64,000 nucleotides of DNA from DATBHM01 sp963772375 (lineage in GTDB: Bacteria > Actinomycetota > UBA4738 > JACQTL01), in the NCBI GenBank assembly GCA_963772375.1, contig CAVYXG010000001.1:1-64000 (forward strand), written 5' to 3'. A program made the translations under genes and the position numbers. Of the stretch, positions 39,175 to 48,035 are shown piece after piece; the stretch's first letter is position 1, and the number at the start of each line of letters is the position of its first letter. A model generated the notes under the pieces. That model was not told the origin of the DNA, made no database searches, and saw nothing but the letters and a program-made list of their open reading frames with translations.

Positions 39175-39459
39175 GCGACCGTACTCCCCGACGCTGGAAT
39201 CCAACAGCCTCATGTCGCGGGCCAGATTCGGGCTGGAACCTTGCAAGTTGCTGCAAGGTCCCCGTCGCAACTTCGCCTTGCAGCCGAGTAGCGCCACTTT
39301 CTTCATGTCGGGGCTTCGCGCTCCAGTCATCTCGGTCAACGGTTGGTCGACCAAGTGTTGGCGGGCAGCGAGGCGCGACGCTGGCGAGGCCGACCAGAGG
39401 GTTCCCGCCCGGCCCGAACTGCGGTACCGTCGCGGGCCTCCAGCCTCCGGGGACTCGCA
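39175..39459. promoter_or_regulatory. Divergent promoter region with inverted repeat
   Basis: 285 bp between the SARP pseudogene and the metalloprotease gene. CCTTGCA (39239-39245) and TGCAAGG (39252-39258) form a perfect 7-bp inverted repeat that could be an operator or hairpin. Confidence 0.35.
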
Positions 39460-41949
39460 TTGAGGCGCAGGGTTCGGACCGGACTCGTGATCTTCGCGGT
39501 CACGACGACGCTGTGGGTCCCGGCCGCGCCGGCTCTGGGAGCGGCCGGCCTTCCCGACCTCGTCACATCGGGCCCCACCTCCTCCGCCGGGATCGTCGTG
39601 CGGGGACACCCGTTCGGCGTCTCGACCACAGTGAGGAACCGGGGGGCCGGAGCCGCGGCCGCGTCGACGGTGCGGTTCTACCTGTCCGCCGACCGCGTCC
39701 GGGGGACGGGGGACCTGCGTCTGCCGCAGGTCCGGCAGGTGGCCCGGCTGCTCGCGGGGAAGGCCTCCACGGCGACGACCAGCCTCAGACCGCCGGCGGC
39801 GACACCCACGGGCCCGGTCTACGTCATCGCGTGCGCCGACGACCTGAAGGCCGTCACCGAGAAGATCGAAACGAACAACTGCGCCGCGTCCCCCGCGCCG
39901 TTCGGCATCGTCGCGGGCCCGGCCAGCGCGGACCTGATCGACAAGGACCTGGCCAGGGGCGTGCTGACGCCGGCGCAGGCGCTGGTCGACAAGGTGTTCG
40001 CCGCCTTCGGGGACTCGCGGCTCCCGGCCAGGTATCACGGCGACGACGGCTCGGTGATCGATTCCAGCGAGGCGGTCGCGGCGGCTGCCGCGGCGTTCGA
40101 CACCGCGTCGCCGCAGACGAAGGCGATCCTGATCCCGTTCCTGAAGGCGCCCGCCTATCCGCACACGTGGGAGAACCTGTCGAGCGCTCCGAAGCCACCG
40201 GAACACCAGTCTCCGTCTCCGGTCCCCGTGGCGTCGCCGCTGCGGCGCGATCCCGTCCCCCATCCCTCCACCCTCGGCGAGCCGGGGTGGGCGTACTACC
40301 AGCACCCCAAGGGGGTTCGCATCTGGTTTCGCCCCGGGGACCAGCACATGCAGTCGTTCACTCGCCTGCTGTACTTCTCCATCGACGACGTGTGGAAGCT
40401 CACCACGCTGATGGGCCGCTCCCCGGTCTCGGACGCCGGCCCCCACCTGTACAACGACCCCCATGGCGTCACCAAGGACTGGGGCGACGGCGGGAGCCGA
40501 GACCTGGACATCTACTTCGCGGACATGGCCAAGCCGGCGGTGACCCAGGCGTACCCGCCGGCGTGCACCGACACGCCCTCGTACATCGTGATGGACCCGA
40601 ACGTGGACTACCTCTCCGACACGAGCCGGGTGATCCACATCCTCGCCCACGAGTTCATGCACGTGCTGCAGTTCACGTACCACTACGCGGACGACTGCGA
40701 CGAGTACACGAAGCTGGACGAGGCGACCGCGCAGTGGGCGATCGACTACGTCGTGCCGCACAACGACCACGAGCACGCGACCGACGCGTTCCTGCCGAAC
40801 CCGGGCGCCGCACTGTGGCGGCAGAGCTACGACGGGTGGCCGTTCGAGCAGTTCCTGGCGAGGACCGGGAGCCCGAGGGTCGTCCGCACCATCTACGAGA
40901 ACACCCAGCTGTCGGGACCCTGGGACGCGGTGAACGACGCCGTCCCCGGTGGGCTCGACAAGCAGTGGCCGGACTTCGCCGTCAAGGCGTGGAACCAGCC
41001 GCCTGTGGCGCCCTCGTTCAAGCAGTGGGACGGGTTACCGGACGTGCCGGTCGCGGGGCCCGGCGGCGGGGCTCTTGAGCCGACGCACATCGAGCTGGGA
41101 GGGAGCGTGAAGAAGACCTTCCCGATCCCGACGTCGGTGCCAACGCTGACGCGCAAGTACGACATCTACACGATCGATCCGGACGTCCAGCGGCTCGAAT
41201 ACCTGAACGGCCTGGCGGGGAAGCCGCACGCCGGCGTTCGCGCCGTCGTCCAGATGACGAACGGGACGTGGAAGCCCGTGCAGAACTGGTCGAATCGCGC
41301 GTCGGTGGTGTTCTGCCGCTCGAACCCGGCGGAGGACGTGAAGAAGCTCGTGGTGATCACGACCGACAGCACGGTCGACGACCTGCAGCATGTTGCACAG
41401 ACCAGCGCGACGAAGATCATCGCGAAGAGCGACTGCCTCCCCGACACCTACACGGGCTCGTTCTCCGGTGAGAACTTCGTGGGCGGCGAGACCGACACCA
41501 CGTTCAGCGGGACGGCCACGTTCGAGCGCAGGACGGGCGGCGGCGCGAACTGCGGCAAGTTCACCTGCTTCGACCTTGTCAGCGGCACGATGACCTGGCA
41601 GACGGGCACCATGCCCGGCGCGGGGTGCGAGTACCAGATGGCGCCGGCCACGTACGACCTCGTCGCGGGGGAGATCGACGTCGAGAACACGCCGGGTGCC
41701 GACCCCATCCGGCAGTACGACGCCGGCGAGCAGCCGGAGAACAAGTCGGCGCCGGGCACCGTGGCCTGCGACGGCGGTGACCCCGGCGACACGGTCTTCT
41801 TCCCGCCGACCTGCTGCGTGATGGACATGGCCCACCCGACCGCCGCGCAGGAGGACGGCTGGCTCCTCGCGGACTCGTTCACCTTCACGGTCCCGGACGT
41901 GGAGGAGCTGCACGGCACCTGGAGCTACCGCGGACACGCATCGCCGTAG
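39460..41949 (+). CDS. Secreted zinc metalloprotease-like protein with CARDB-like domain
   Basis: A protein of about 829 aa from TTG 39460. The signal peptide is RRRVRTGLVIFAVTTTLWVP ending near ALGA. A CARDB-like adhesion domain follows (LPDLVTSGPTSS ... FYLSADRVRGTGDLRLP). The centre has ILAHEFMHVLQFTYHY (HEFMH at 397-401, an HExxH zinc site), with a downstream LDEATAQWAIDYV that may supply the third ligand. The C-terminal half is Cys-containing beta sequence. It probably acts outside the cell. The frame is open upstream to 39343, so an earlier start is possible, but the TTG places the signal peptide at the N-terminus. Peptidase family not assigned. Confidence 0.7.
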   Translation: MRRRVRTGLVIFAVTTTLWVPAAPALGAAGLPDLVTSGPTSSAGIVVRGHPFGVSTTVRNRGAGAAAASTVRFYLSADRVRGTGDLRLPQVRQVARLLAGKASTATTSLRPPAATPTGPVYVIACADDLKAVTEKIETNNCAASPAPFGIVAGPASADLIDKDLARGVLTPAQALVDKVFAAFGDSRLPARYHGDDGSVIDSSEAVAAAAAAFDTASPQTKAILIPFLKAPAYPHTWENLSSAPKPPEHQSPSPVPVASPLRRDPVPHPSTLGEPGWAYYQHPKGVRIWFRPGDQHMQSFTRLLYFSIDDVWKLTTLMGRSPVSDAGPHLYNDPHGVTKDWGDGGSRDLDIYFADMAKPAVTQAYPPACTDTPSYIVMDPNVDYLSDTSRVIHILAHEFMHVLQFTYHYADDCDEYTKLDEATAQWAIDYVVPHNDHEHATDAFLPNPGAALWRQSYDGWPFEQFLARTGSPRVVRTIYENTQLSGPWDAVNDAVPGGLDKQWPDFAVKAWNQPPVAPSFKQWDGLPDVPVAGPGGGALEPTHIELGGSVKKTFPIPTSVPTLTRKYDIYTIDPDVQRLEYLNGLAGKPHAGVRAVVQMTNGTWKPVQNWSNRASVVFCRSNPAEDVKKLVVITTDSTVDDLQHVAQTSATKIIAKSDCLPDTYTGSFSGENFVGGETDTTFSGTATFERRTGGGANCGKFTCFDLVSGTMTWQTGTMPGAGCEYQMAPATYDLVAGEIDVENTPGADPIRQYDAGEQPENKSAPGTVACDGGDPGDTVFFPPTCCVMDMAHPTAAQEDGWLLADSFTFTVPDVEELHGTWSYRGHASP

Positions 41950-42090
41950 GCGCCTGGGCCACGAAGCCAAGGCCATCCCAATGCTCTACCGCGACATTCC
42001 GTCATGCTGGCGGGTATTCGCGGGCTTGCCCTTGGGTGCGGGCATATGACAGTTTTGATGTCACTGGCTATCGACCTGGGAGGGGGAGCC

Positions 42091-42692
42091 ATGTCAGTGA
42101 GTCGTCGATTGGGCTGGGGCGCAGCCGTGGTGGCCGTCGTGGCCGCCGGCCTGCTGGTCGCCAGCTCGGCGGGCGCGGCGCCGCGCACCACCACGAACCA
42201 CACCCTGACGCTCATCGGGCCTGACCTCCACACGCTGGCCTAGCGGGTGACCCAGCAGTACGTGGCGGGGATCGGCGGCGGCGTCCACGAGCAGGACCTC
42301 ACGCACGACGCGGATGGCCCGAAACTCTTTCGAGGCGAACGTCGACCTCCCCGCGGGCGCCAGGGTCACCAAGGTCGACTTCCTCGTCCGAGACTGTGGC
42401 AACATCGACACTGGGCACTCATTGCTGGACATCTACTTCCGCGAGCCTTCGGGCCGGCACACAGGGCTTCACCTACCACCCAGGGTTGGCAAGAGTGCCG
42501 AACAATCAGTGCCACGTGACCACGACCTTCGTGCGAACCCTGGCCCACCCGGTGCTGGTCTCCGCCGTGCGGCGGTACGTCGTCGGGTTTCTCGATTACC
42601 TTTCCCGCGGTGTAGGCGGTCCACCGCAGGACAATCCGGATACGGCGATGGTGGGCGCCAAAGTTCACTACACGTGTTCGGCCGCCTGCTAG
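42091..42692 (+). pseudogene. Decayed secreted-protein gene
   Basis: ATG 42091 after GGGAGGGGGAG gives a signal peptide (MSVSRRLGWGAAVVAVVAAG ... SAGAAP). The frame hits TAG at 42241. Coding sequence continues past it (QQYVAGIGGGVHEQDLTHDA), shifts frame near 42315 (NSFEANVDLPAGARVTKVDF), and shifts again near 42450 (GFTYHPGLARVPNNQCHVTT...) to a stop at 42690. One in-frame stop and two frameshifts are needed to explain it. No family recognised. Confidence 0.55.
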
Positions 42693-42758
42693 CGACCGCG
42701 CGAGGTCAGCTTCTCAACCGGCGAATCGGCAGCTCGAGGCCCTGACCGGTAGCACCCC

Positions 42759-42776
42759 GGTCAACATCTGGTCAGG
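42759..42776 (+). repeat. GGTCAAC repeat site 120 bp before the second tRNA fragment
   Basis: GGTCAACATCTGGTCAGG, similar to 34790-34807 and at the same distance from a tRNA-like 3' end. Confidence 0.5.
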
Positions 42777-42856
42777 CAGCCACTTCATCACGGCGGTACT
42801 CAACGGCACTCCCGTTGCGACCAGGGCGCCCGCGACCAGCAACCGTGCTGGTTCTC

Positions 42857-43051
42857 TCAGAACGGGGCAGGTCTGTATCGGAAGAGGTCGGAGGTTCGTT
42901 TCCTCCACCGCGCACCACTGACCGCGAACGCCAACAGGCCCTCCTCGACCGAGGAGCCCAGCTCCGTGACTGACTCGCTCACCCGCTCAGGGAACTCGAT
43001 CCTCGACTGACTCTGCCTCCTGCCGAGCGGAATCAGCCGTACCTTTGCCAT
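42857..43051 (-). CDS. Small protein with a tail read from the tRNA fragment (64 aa)
   Basis: ATG 43051 is preceded by a near-ideal AAAGGAGGTG. The product begins MAKVRLIPLGRRQSQSRIEF and continues PERVSESVTELGSSVEEG. Its last residues (RKRTSDLFRYRPAPF) are the antisense of the tRNA-Val-like fragment at 42878-42915, so the original C-terminus was probably replaced by recombination at that site. No family recognised. Confidence 0.5.
   Translation of the reverse strand: MAKVRLIPLGRRQSQSRIEFPERVSESVTELGSSVEEGLLAFAVSGARWRKRTSDLFRYRPAPF
42878..42915 (+). other. Second tRNA-Val-like 3' fragment (old att site)
   Basis: CGGAAGAGGTCGGAGGTTC (42879-42897) is identical to 19 bases of the fragment at 34911-34929. 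A changed T-loop, then TCCTCCACCGC and CACCA, follow. The anticodon arm does not pair. This looks like an older, diverged right junction at the same tRNA target. Confidence 0.55.
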
Positions 43052-43188
43052 GGCGGCACCTCCTTTCGGAGGGCTGCCGCCTCCTTTCAACGGACTCCGG
43101 GACAACCTCCCCAGATGCGAGGGTGCCTGCTGGCCCTATCCGGCCGGGGTCGTCGGCCTCTTACTGGGAAGAAAAGGAGGGTAGCTCG

Positions 43189-43617
43189 ATGAAGAAGCTC
43201 CTCGCAGTCGCAGTGGTTCTCACGCTGGCATTCGCGCTCGGTGTGGGGACCGCCATCGCCGTTGTGTCGTGGCCATCAACGGCCACTACGTGGGCAGGTG
43301 TCAACTCACACCTGGACGCGCTGCACGCTACGGACGGTTTGCAGTTCTCAAAGGTCAAGGTCGTGACGGATGTGGCGGAAAAGTCTGGCGGTAACGCGCA
43401 GCACGCCGGCGTGTTGTGCCCGGCGGGTTGGACGGCTACCGGCGGCGGGTTCAGGAACAAGAACGCCGACTGGTATGCCTACAACGCTTCTCCGACGTTC
43501 CCGATGGGGCCGACGGAGGTCACGCCGAACGGCTACTCCGCAGACTTCAGCGACCCGAACTACGTTGTAGGGCACCCGTTCCCCCACATCACGGTTTACG
43601 CCATCTGCGTCACCTAA
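43189..43617 (+). CDS. Small secreted protein (142 aa)
   Basis: ATG 43189 with AAAAGGAGGG upstream. A clear signal peptide (MKKLLAVAVVLTLAFALGVG) is followed by a compact domain: GVLCPAGWTATGGGFRNK, then SPTFPMGPTEVTPNGY and a final HITVYAICV. Two Cys residues may form a disulphide. The CPAGW.ATGGGF pattern is common in actinobacterial secreted proteins of unknown function. Monocistronic; ends at a strong hairpin shared with the convergent small gene. Confidence 0.75.
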   Translation: MKKLLAVAVVLTLAFALGVGTAIAVVSWPSTATTWAGVNSHLDALHATDGLQFSKVKVVTDVAEKSGGNAQHAGVLCPAGWTATGGGFRNKNADWYAYNASPTFPMGPTEVTPNGYSADFSDPNYVVGHPFPHITVYAICVT

Positions 43618-43684
43618 AGGGAGAACTCCTTTGGCCCTTCCCGTAGGTGACTTGCGCGAGAGCGGACACTCGAAAGGTTCCCGG

Positions 43685-43718
43685 GCCGCTCACCGGACCC
43701 GATGGCCCGGTGAGCGGC
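43685..43718. terminator. Bidirectional terminator hairpin
   Basis: GCCGCTCACCGG / CCGGTGAGCGGC, a perfect 12-bp inverted repeat with a 10-nt loop between convergent genes. Confidence 0.7.
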
Positions 43719-43725
43719 ACTTGGA

Positions 43726-43863
43726 TCAGTACAGCCCGCCCGATCCGCTCCCGGTGTGCAGGACGAGGAACACGATCAGGTAGACGATCGCACCGACGGC
43801 CACGTAGATCGCAAGCCATTTCTTCCACTTGCGCCCGTAGCCGTGCTTGGAAGCGTTCTCCAT
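43726..43863 (-). CDS. Single-pass small membrane protein (45 aa)
   Basis: ATG 43863 with AAGGAGG upstream. The sequence is a basic N-terminus (ENASKHGYGRKWKKW), one hydrophobic helix (LAIYVAVGAIVYLIVFLVL) and a Gly/Ser tail. A typical short actinobacterial membrane protein; function unknown. The frame extends upstream to 43995, but the ribosome binding site favours 43863. Confidence 0.65.
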   Translation of the reverse strand: MENASKHGYGRKWKKWLAIYVAVGAIVYLIVFLVLHTGSGSGGLY

Positions 43864-44236
43864 GTCGGCCTCCTTACCGCCGGACGCCGCTCCGTGCGGA
43901 CGTCCTCCATGGAGTAACGGGAAGTCAAGCCGATCGGATTCCCACCTCGACGTGACGTTGGTCACGTCCGAGACGTAGCTCGCGTGCCGCTCCAACGCCT
44001 GGACGACCTCGGGCGGAACGGAGCGAGCCGCTCAGCGGAGGTTCCGCTGAGGATGGCTCAGACCCGGCCAAGCACTTGTTTGCCTTCGGCCGTCGTTGAC
44101 ATCGGGCCGGAAGGTGGCCGGCCCCGTGGGCGGTGATGGTTCATTTGACTCGGCAGGCGCTCCGGCGGTGGAATCGTGTGGCGCACGCGACTCGCGAGCA
44201 CGGATCGCAGGGCCGGGCGTGAGCTGGAGGTGGGAG
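43864..44236. other. Intergenic stretch
   Basis: 373 bp without a gene, apart from the hairpin at 44031-44051. Promoters for the small membrane protein and the GH114 gene should lie here. Confidence 0.5.
44031..44051. terminator. Hairpin, terminator-like
   Basis: CTCAGCGGA / TCCGCTGAG, perfect 9-bp stem with a 3-nt loop, no T-run. It could be a terminator or a leader structure of the GH114 gene. Confidence 0.4.
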
Positions 44237-45289
44237 ATGAGGCTTCCGAGAACGGCAGCCCGGATGGGGACCGCGTGGGTGGTGCTCGGATTGCTCGCGA
44301 CCGTCGTCGCCGAGGCGGGCCCCACGGCAGGGGCCGCGGCCGCCGGGCGAGCGCCCGGCATGCCGGCGCGCATCCCCTGCAACACGTCCACGGGACCGTG
44401 CTGGACCCCGCCCGAGTTCGCCCGCTGGCAGTACCAGCTGCAGGGGTCGCCGGCCAAGGGCGGCGGCTGTCTGCACAAGAAGACGGGGTTCATCAACACC
44501 GGGGTGACCGGGACCTCCTTCGCCACCGGACGGACCGTGGCACCCACGGTGTTCGACATCGACATCCTGCAGGACGGCAAGTGCTATTCGCCGCAGGACT
44601 ACTCGGTGCTCAACTACGCGGCCGTCGCTGGCATCCACCTCCTCGGCGCGCGGGTGATCGGCTACATCGACGCCGGCACCGCCGAAACCTGGCGGCCCGA
44701 CTTCCGCGAGATGCAGGCATTCGACGGCAGCTGCGACGGCTGCCTGTTCGGCCGACCGCTCAGCAACTTCCCTGACGAGTACTGGTTGAACATCAACACC
44801 GACGTCAAGGGCACAAACCCGAACACCGGCCGCACCGAGACGGCGCAGCGCTTCCTGCTGAACGAGATGCTCGCCCGGCTGAAGGAGGCGCGGCTGATCG
44901 GGGTCGACGCCATCGAGTTCGACGACGTGGACGGGTACGGGAACCATACCGGGCTCACGATCAGGGCCCGGACGCAGCTCCGGTACAACGCCAGACTGGC
45001 GAACCTCGCCCATCAGATGGGCTTCGCTGTGGGGCTCAAGAACGACCTGGATCAGGCGGCGGCGCTTCAGCCCTACTTCGACTTCGCCATCAACGAGCAG
45101 TGCTTCCAGTACGGAGGCTGCGACGTGCTGAGGTCGTGGCCCACGAAGCACGGCAAGGCGGTGTTCAACGTCGAATACGACCAGAAGCCCTCGGCGTTCT
45201 GCCCGTCGGCGAACTCCGCCAGGTACCGCTTCAACTCCATCGGCAAGACCGACGATCTGTTCGACCTGCCGTACCGGCCCTGCCGGTGA
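44237..45289 (+). CDS. Secreted GH114-type endo-alpha-1,4-polygalactosaminidase
   Basis: A 350-aa protein from ATG 44237 (GAGGTGGGAG upstream) with a signal peptide (MGTAWVVLGLLATVVAEAG). The TIM-barrel pattern of GH114/TM1410 proteins is visible: WQYQLQG, VFDIDILQDG, VIGYIDAGTAETWRPDF, YWLNIN, GVDAIEFDDVDGYGN (likely acidic active-site residues), GFAVGLKNDLDQ, FAINEQCFQYGGC and AVFNVEY. It would cleave galactosamine-containing exopolysaccharide outside the cell. It stands near a GH44 gene. Confidence 0.82.
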   Translation: MRLPRTAARMGTAWVVLGLLATVVAEAGPTAGAAAAGRAPGMPARIPCNTSTGPCWTPPEFARWQYQLQGSPAKGGGCLHKKTGFINTGVTGTSFATGRTVAPTVFDIDILQDGKCYSPQDYSVLNYAAVAGIHLLGARVIGYIDAGTAETWRPDFREMQAFDGSCDGCLFGRPLSNFPDEYWLNINTDVKGTNPNTGRTETAQRFLLNEMLARLKEARLIGVDAIEFDDVDGYGNHTGLTIRARTQLRYNARLANLAHQMGFAVGLKNDLDQAAALQPYFDFAINEQCFQYGGCDVLRSWPTKHGKAVFNVEYDQKPSAFCPSANSARYRFNSIGKTDDLFDLPYRPCR

Positions 45290-45329
45290 GCGATTCCTCC
45301 GGGTCGCGGTCGGAAGTTGGTGGAGCGGG

Positions 45330-45791
45330 GTGACGCCCGAGCAGCTCATTGCCGAGGCGTTCAACGCGTACTTCGGCGACTTCGGGATCGCCGTCACGCC
45401 CGAGGACGTCGTTGTGGGGAGTCATCGGCGGCTCGGAGAGCGAGGCTGGCGGATCACGTACCGGGTCGATCCCGACGATACCGGTCTCCCGAGTCTCGAG
45501 TTCTACGCGACCCATCGGATGACGAACGACCGTCACGTGCGTATCCGGGCGGACGGCCACGTCGAACATCTCGAGGCCATCGACGAGTCCTACGCGTACG
45601 ACGCGAAGGTCCCCGGCTCCGAGGAGGGGGCCAGGACGAGGTACTTGGAGCACAATCGGGCCGTCCAGGGCCGGTTGCGCGAGCGAGGTCTGTACCCGGA
45701 GGGCGACATCAACGCGTACCTCCGGACCGAAGGCGGCCCGGAACCGGGGGCAGCCGGGCCAACTGGCGATCGAAGTCAGAACCGACCGTGA
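45330..45791 (+). CDS. Hypothetical soluble protein (153 aa)
   Basis: GTG start at 45330, 40 bp after the GH114 gene, with GGAGCGGGG upstream. The N-terminal half is alpha/beta (LIAEAFNAYFGDFGIAVTP, WRITYRVDPDD, LEFYATHRMTNDRHVRIRAD); the end is low complexity. No family recognised and no signal peptide. Confidence 0.6.
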   Translation: MTPEQLIAEAFNAYFGDFGIAVTPEDVVVGSHRRLGERGWRITYRVDPDDTGLPSLEFYATHRMTNDRHVRIRADGHVEHLEAIDESYAYDAKVPGSEEGARTRYLEHNRAVQGRLRERGLYPEGDINAYLRTEGGPEPGAAGPTGDRSQNRP

Positions 45792-45884
45792 GGGCCGTAG
45801 CCGCCCCCGTGGTCGGACATCTCGGGTGAGGCGTTGGCCGTCCCCGGGCCGAGCGCCGCCGTGCCCCAACTTCCCCCTCGTCGC

Positions 45885-46523
45885 CTATGCCGCAGCCTGC
45901 CCCGGCCCGGATTCCTCCCCGGAGGGGTTCCGAACCGCTTTCGACGAGCCGGGAGGGGGCCCGCCGGCAACCCTGTGAGTCGCCTGGTGATGCCCTGAAA
46001 GCTCGCCGTCGTGGCTGGCACTGGCCCGACCTTTCGCGACCAGATAGACCTCGTGGGCCCAGGTCTGGAGCGCAAGCATGGCCTCGACGTACTCGCGGGC
46101 CCTGGCAACGGACCCATCGGCGTGCCGCTGCAGCGCCCGAACCTCACCCAACCGGCGCGTCACCTCGTCCGCCACGGCCCCCGAGAGCACGGCGGTCAAC
46201 TCGTGCGCCGAGTCCTCCTCGATGGCCCGCTCCGCGGCCGGGATCGCGTCGCCGACGTCCGGGCCGGCCGGCTTCAGCCCCGTGTATTCGGCGCCCTCGC
46301 CCGTCTGGTGCACCCGCACCACCGTGTCGAAGAAGTACAGGTCCGAGACCTTCCGCGCCTCCGCGACCTTCCTCGCGCGGACGGCCTCCGCGAACGCCTG
46401 TCTGACCTCTTCCTCCCCGTCCTCCTTCACGAACGGCAGGACGAGGTCCACGTCGTTTGCCTCGAGCGCCCTGACGGCAGCCTTCACCACCGGCCCATCC
46501 ATGGAATCGCAATGTGGTGACAT
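45885..46523 (-). CDS. DUF6448 family protein
   Basis: A 212-aa protein. The N-terminus MSPHCDSMDGPVVKAAVRAL and the later DLYFFDTVVRVHQTGEGAEY and TGLKPAGPDVGDAIPAAERA match the DUF6448 signature as I recall it (HCDxxDGPVV ... GEGAxYTGLKP). The family often has a leader peptide; here none is seen. The last 40 residues are low complexity and may be an extension. Function unknown. Confidence 0.7.
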   Translation of the reverse strand: MSPHCDSMDGPVVKAAVRALEANDVDLVLPFVKEDGEEEVRQAFAEAVRARKVAEARKVSDLYFFDTVVRVHQTGEGAEYTGLKPAGPDVGDAIPAAERAIEEDSAHELTAVLSGAVADEVTRRLGEVRALQRHADGSVARAREYVEAMLALQTWAHEVYLVAKGRASASHDGELSGHHQATHRVAGGPPPGSSKAVRNPSGEESGPGQAAA

Positions 46524-46807
46524 CCGACCAGCACCTCCTCAGGCGGACGTAGCAAGACGGGAGGCTAAGGTCTTGGAACATCCGTCTCCAGGGGCGGCAG
46601 ACCCCGGAACGGGAGGTCTCTTGGTCGGCCCCGCTCACTTCCCTCTGCCGACGAACGTCCCGCCGGATCCGGACGAAACGGCCGTGGGCCTCGCGGGAGC
46701 GTGACCCTACGATCCGACCGAGTCCGGCCGGCGTGGGAAGGCGGTACGACCATGCGCCTTCGGGACATCGGACGGAGCCAGGAACCGAGGCCCGGAAGGA
46801 GGCAGCG

Positions 46808-48013
46808 ATGAGCTCCGAGTTGTCGGCGCGGATGTCGCGCCTGGGAACGGAGTCGGCGTTCGAGGTCCTGGCCCGGGCCCGAGCCCTCGAGGCGACCGGG
46901 CGGCGGGTCGTCCACATGGAGATCGGGGAACCGGACTTCGACACGCCTCCGCACATCGTGGAGGCCGGGGCGGAAGCGCTGCGGGCCGGATTCACCCACT
47001 ACGTCCCGGCGCCCGGTATCCCCGAGCTCCGCGAGGCGGTGGGCGAGTACTTCGAGCGGACAGGGCGCCCCCGCTACGCTCCGGACCGGGTCGTGGTGGC
47101 GCCCGGGGCGAAGCCGGTCATGTTCCTGGCCATCCTGGCGCTGGTGGGGGAGGGCGACGAGGTCCTGCTCCCCGACCCCGGCTACCCCATCTACGAGTCC
47201 ATTACCCGGTTCGCCGGGGCTACGCCCGTCCCGATCCCGCTCCGCGAGCGGAACGGCTTCCGGATGGACCCGGAGGAGGTCCGGTCGCTTGCCACGGGCC
47301 GGACCAGGCTGCTCATTCTGAACAGCCCGCACAACCCCTGCGGGAGCGCCCTGACCCAGGAGGACCTGGAGGCCCTGGCGGCGCTCGCCATCGAGCATGA
47401 CCTGTACGTCCTGTCCGACGAGGTGTACTCCGCCATCCGGTACGAGGGGGAGCACCGAAGCATCGCCTCGGTGGACGGCATGCCTGGGCGAACGATCCTG
47501 CTCGACGCGTGCTCCAAGACGTTCGCCATGACCGGCTGGCGTCTTGGATTCGCCGGCGTGCCGGCCGGCATGGTCGAGCCGATGTCCCGCCTGCTCATCA
47601 ACTCGGTGTCGTGCACCGCGGCGTTCACCCAGCACGCCGCCCTGGCCGCTCTGACCGGCCCCTGGGAGCCGATCCAGGCCATGGTCGACGAGTTCCGCCG
47701 CCGTCGGGAGGTGATCGTGGAGGGCCTGAACCGGATCGACGGGGTCACGTGCACGAAGCCGAACGGCGCCTTCTACGCCTTCCCCAACGTCGCTTCGTTC
47801 GGCCTCCCCAGCCAGGAGGTCGCCGCGTTCCTGCTCCAGGAGGCCGGCGTGGCGGTTCTGTCCGGGACCGCGTTCGGCAACGAGGGCCAGGGATACCTGC
47901 GGTTCTCCTACGCGAACTCGGTGGAAGCGATCCGCGAGGCGCTCGATGCCGTCGCCGCAACCCTGCCGCGGCTCGCGCAGGGGCTCGGGGTGGAACGGCG
48001 GCCGGCGGCATAG
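46808..48013 (+). CDS. PLP-dependent aminotransferase, class I/II
   Basis: A 401-aa fold-type I aminotransferase. ATG 46808 follows AAGGAGGCAGC. Visible marks are HMEIGEPDFDTP (substrate loop), YPIYESI, ILNSPHNPCGSAL, LSDEVYSAIRYEG, the PLP-lysine segment SKTFAMTGWRLGFAG and the C-terminal LRFSYANS arginine region. It would transfer amino groups between amino acids and 2-oxoacids; the substrate is not readable (aspartate/alanine-type by sequence style). Its neighbours do not form an obvious pathway. Confidence 0.9.
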   Translation: MSSELSARMSRLGTESAFEVLARARALEATGRRVVHMEIGEPDFDTPPHIVEAGAEALRAGFTHYVPAPGIPELREAVGEYFERTGRPRYAPDRVVVAPGAKPVMFLAILALVGEGDEVLLPDPGYPIYESITRFAGATPVPIPLRERNGFRMDPEEVRSLATGRTRLLILNSPHNPCGSALTQEDLEALAALAIEHDLYVLSDEVYSAIRYEGEHRSIASVDGMPGRTILLDACSKTFAMTGWRLGFAGVPAGMVEPMSRLLINSVSCTAAFTQHAALAALTGPWEPIQAMVDEFRRRREVIVEGLNRIDGVTCTKPNGAFYAFPNVASFGLPSQEVAAFLLQEAGVAVLSGTAFGNEGQGYLRFSYANSVEAIREALDAVAATLPRLAQGLGVERRPAA

Positions 48014-48035
48014 CCTTGAGAGGGCCGGTCGTCGG

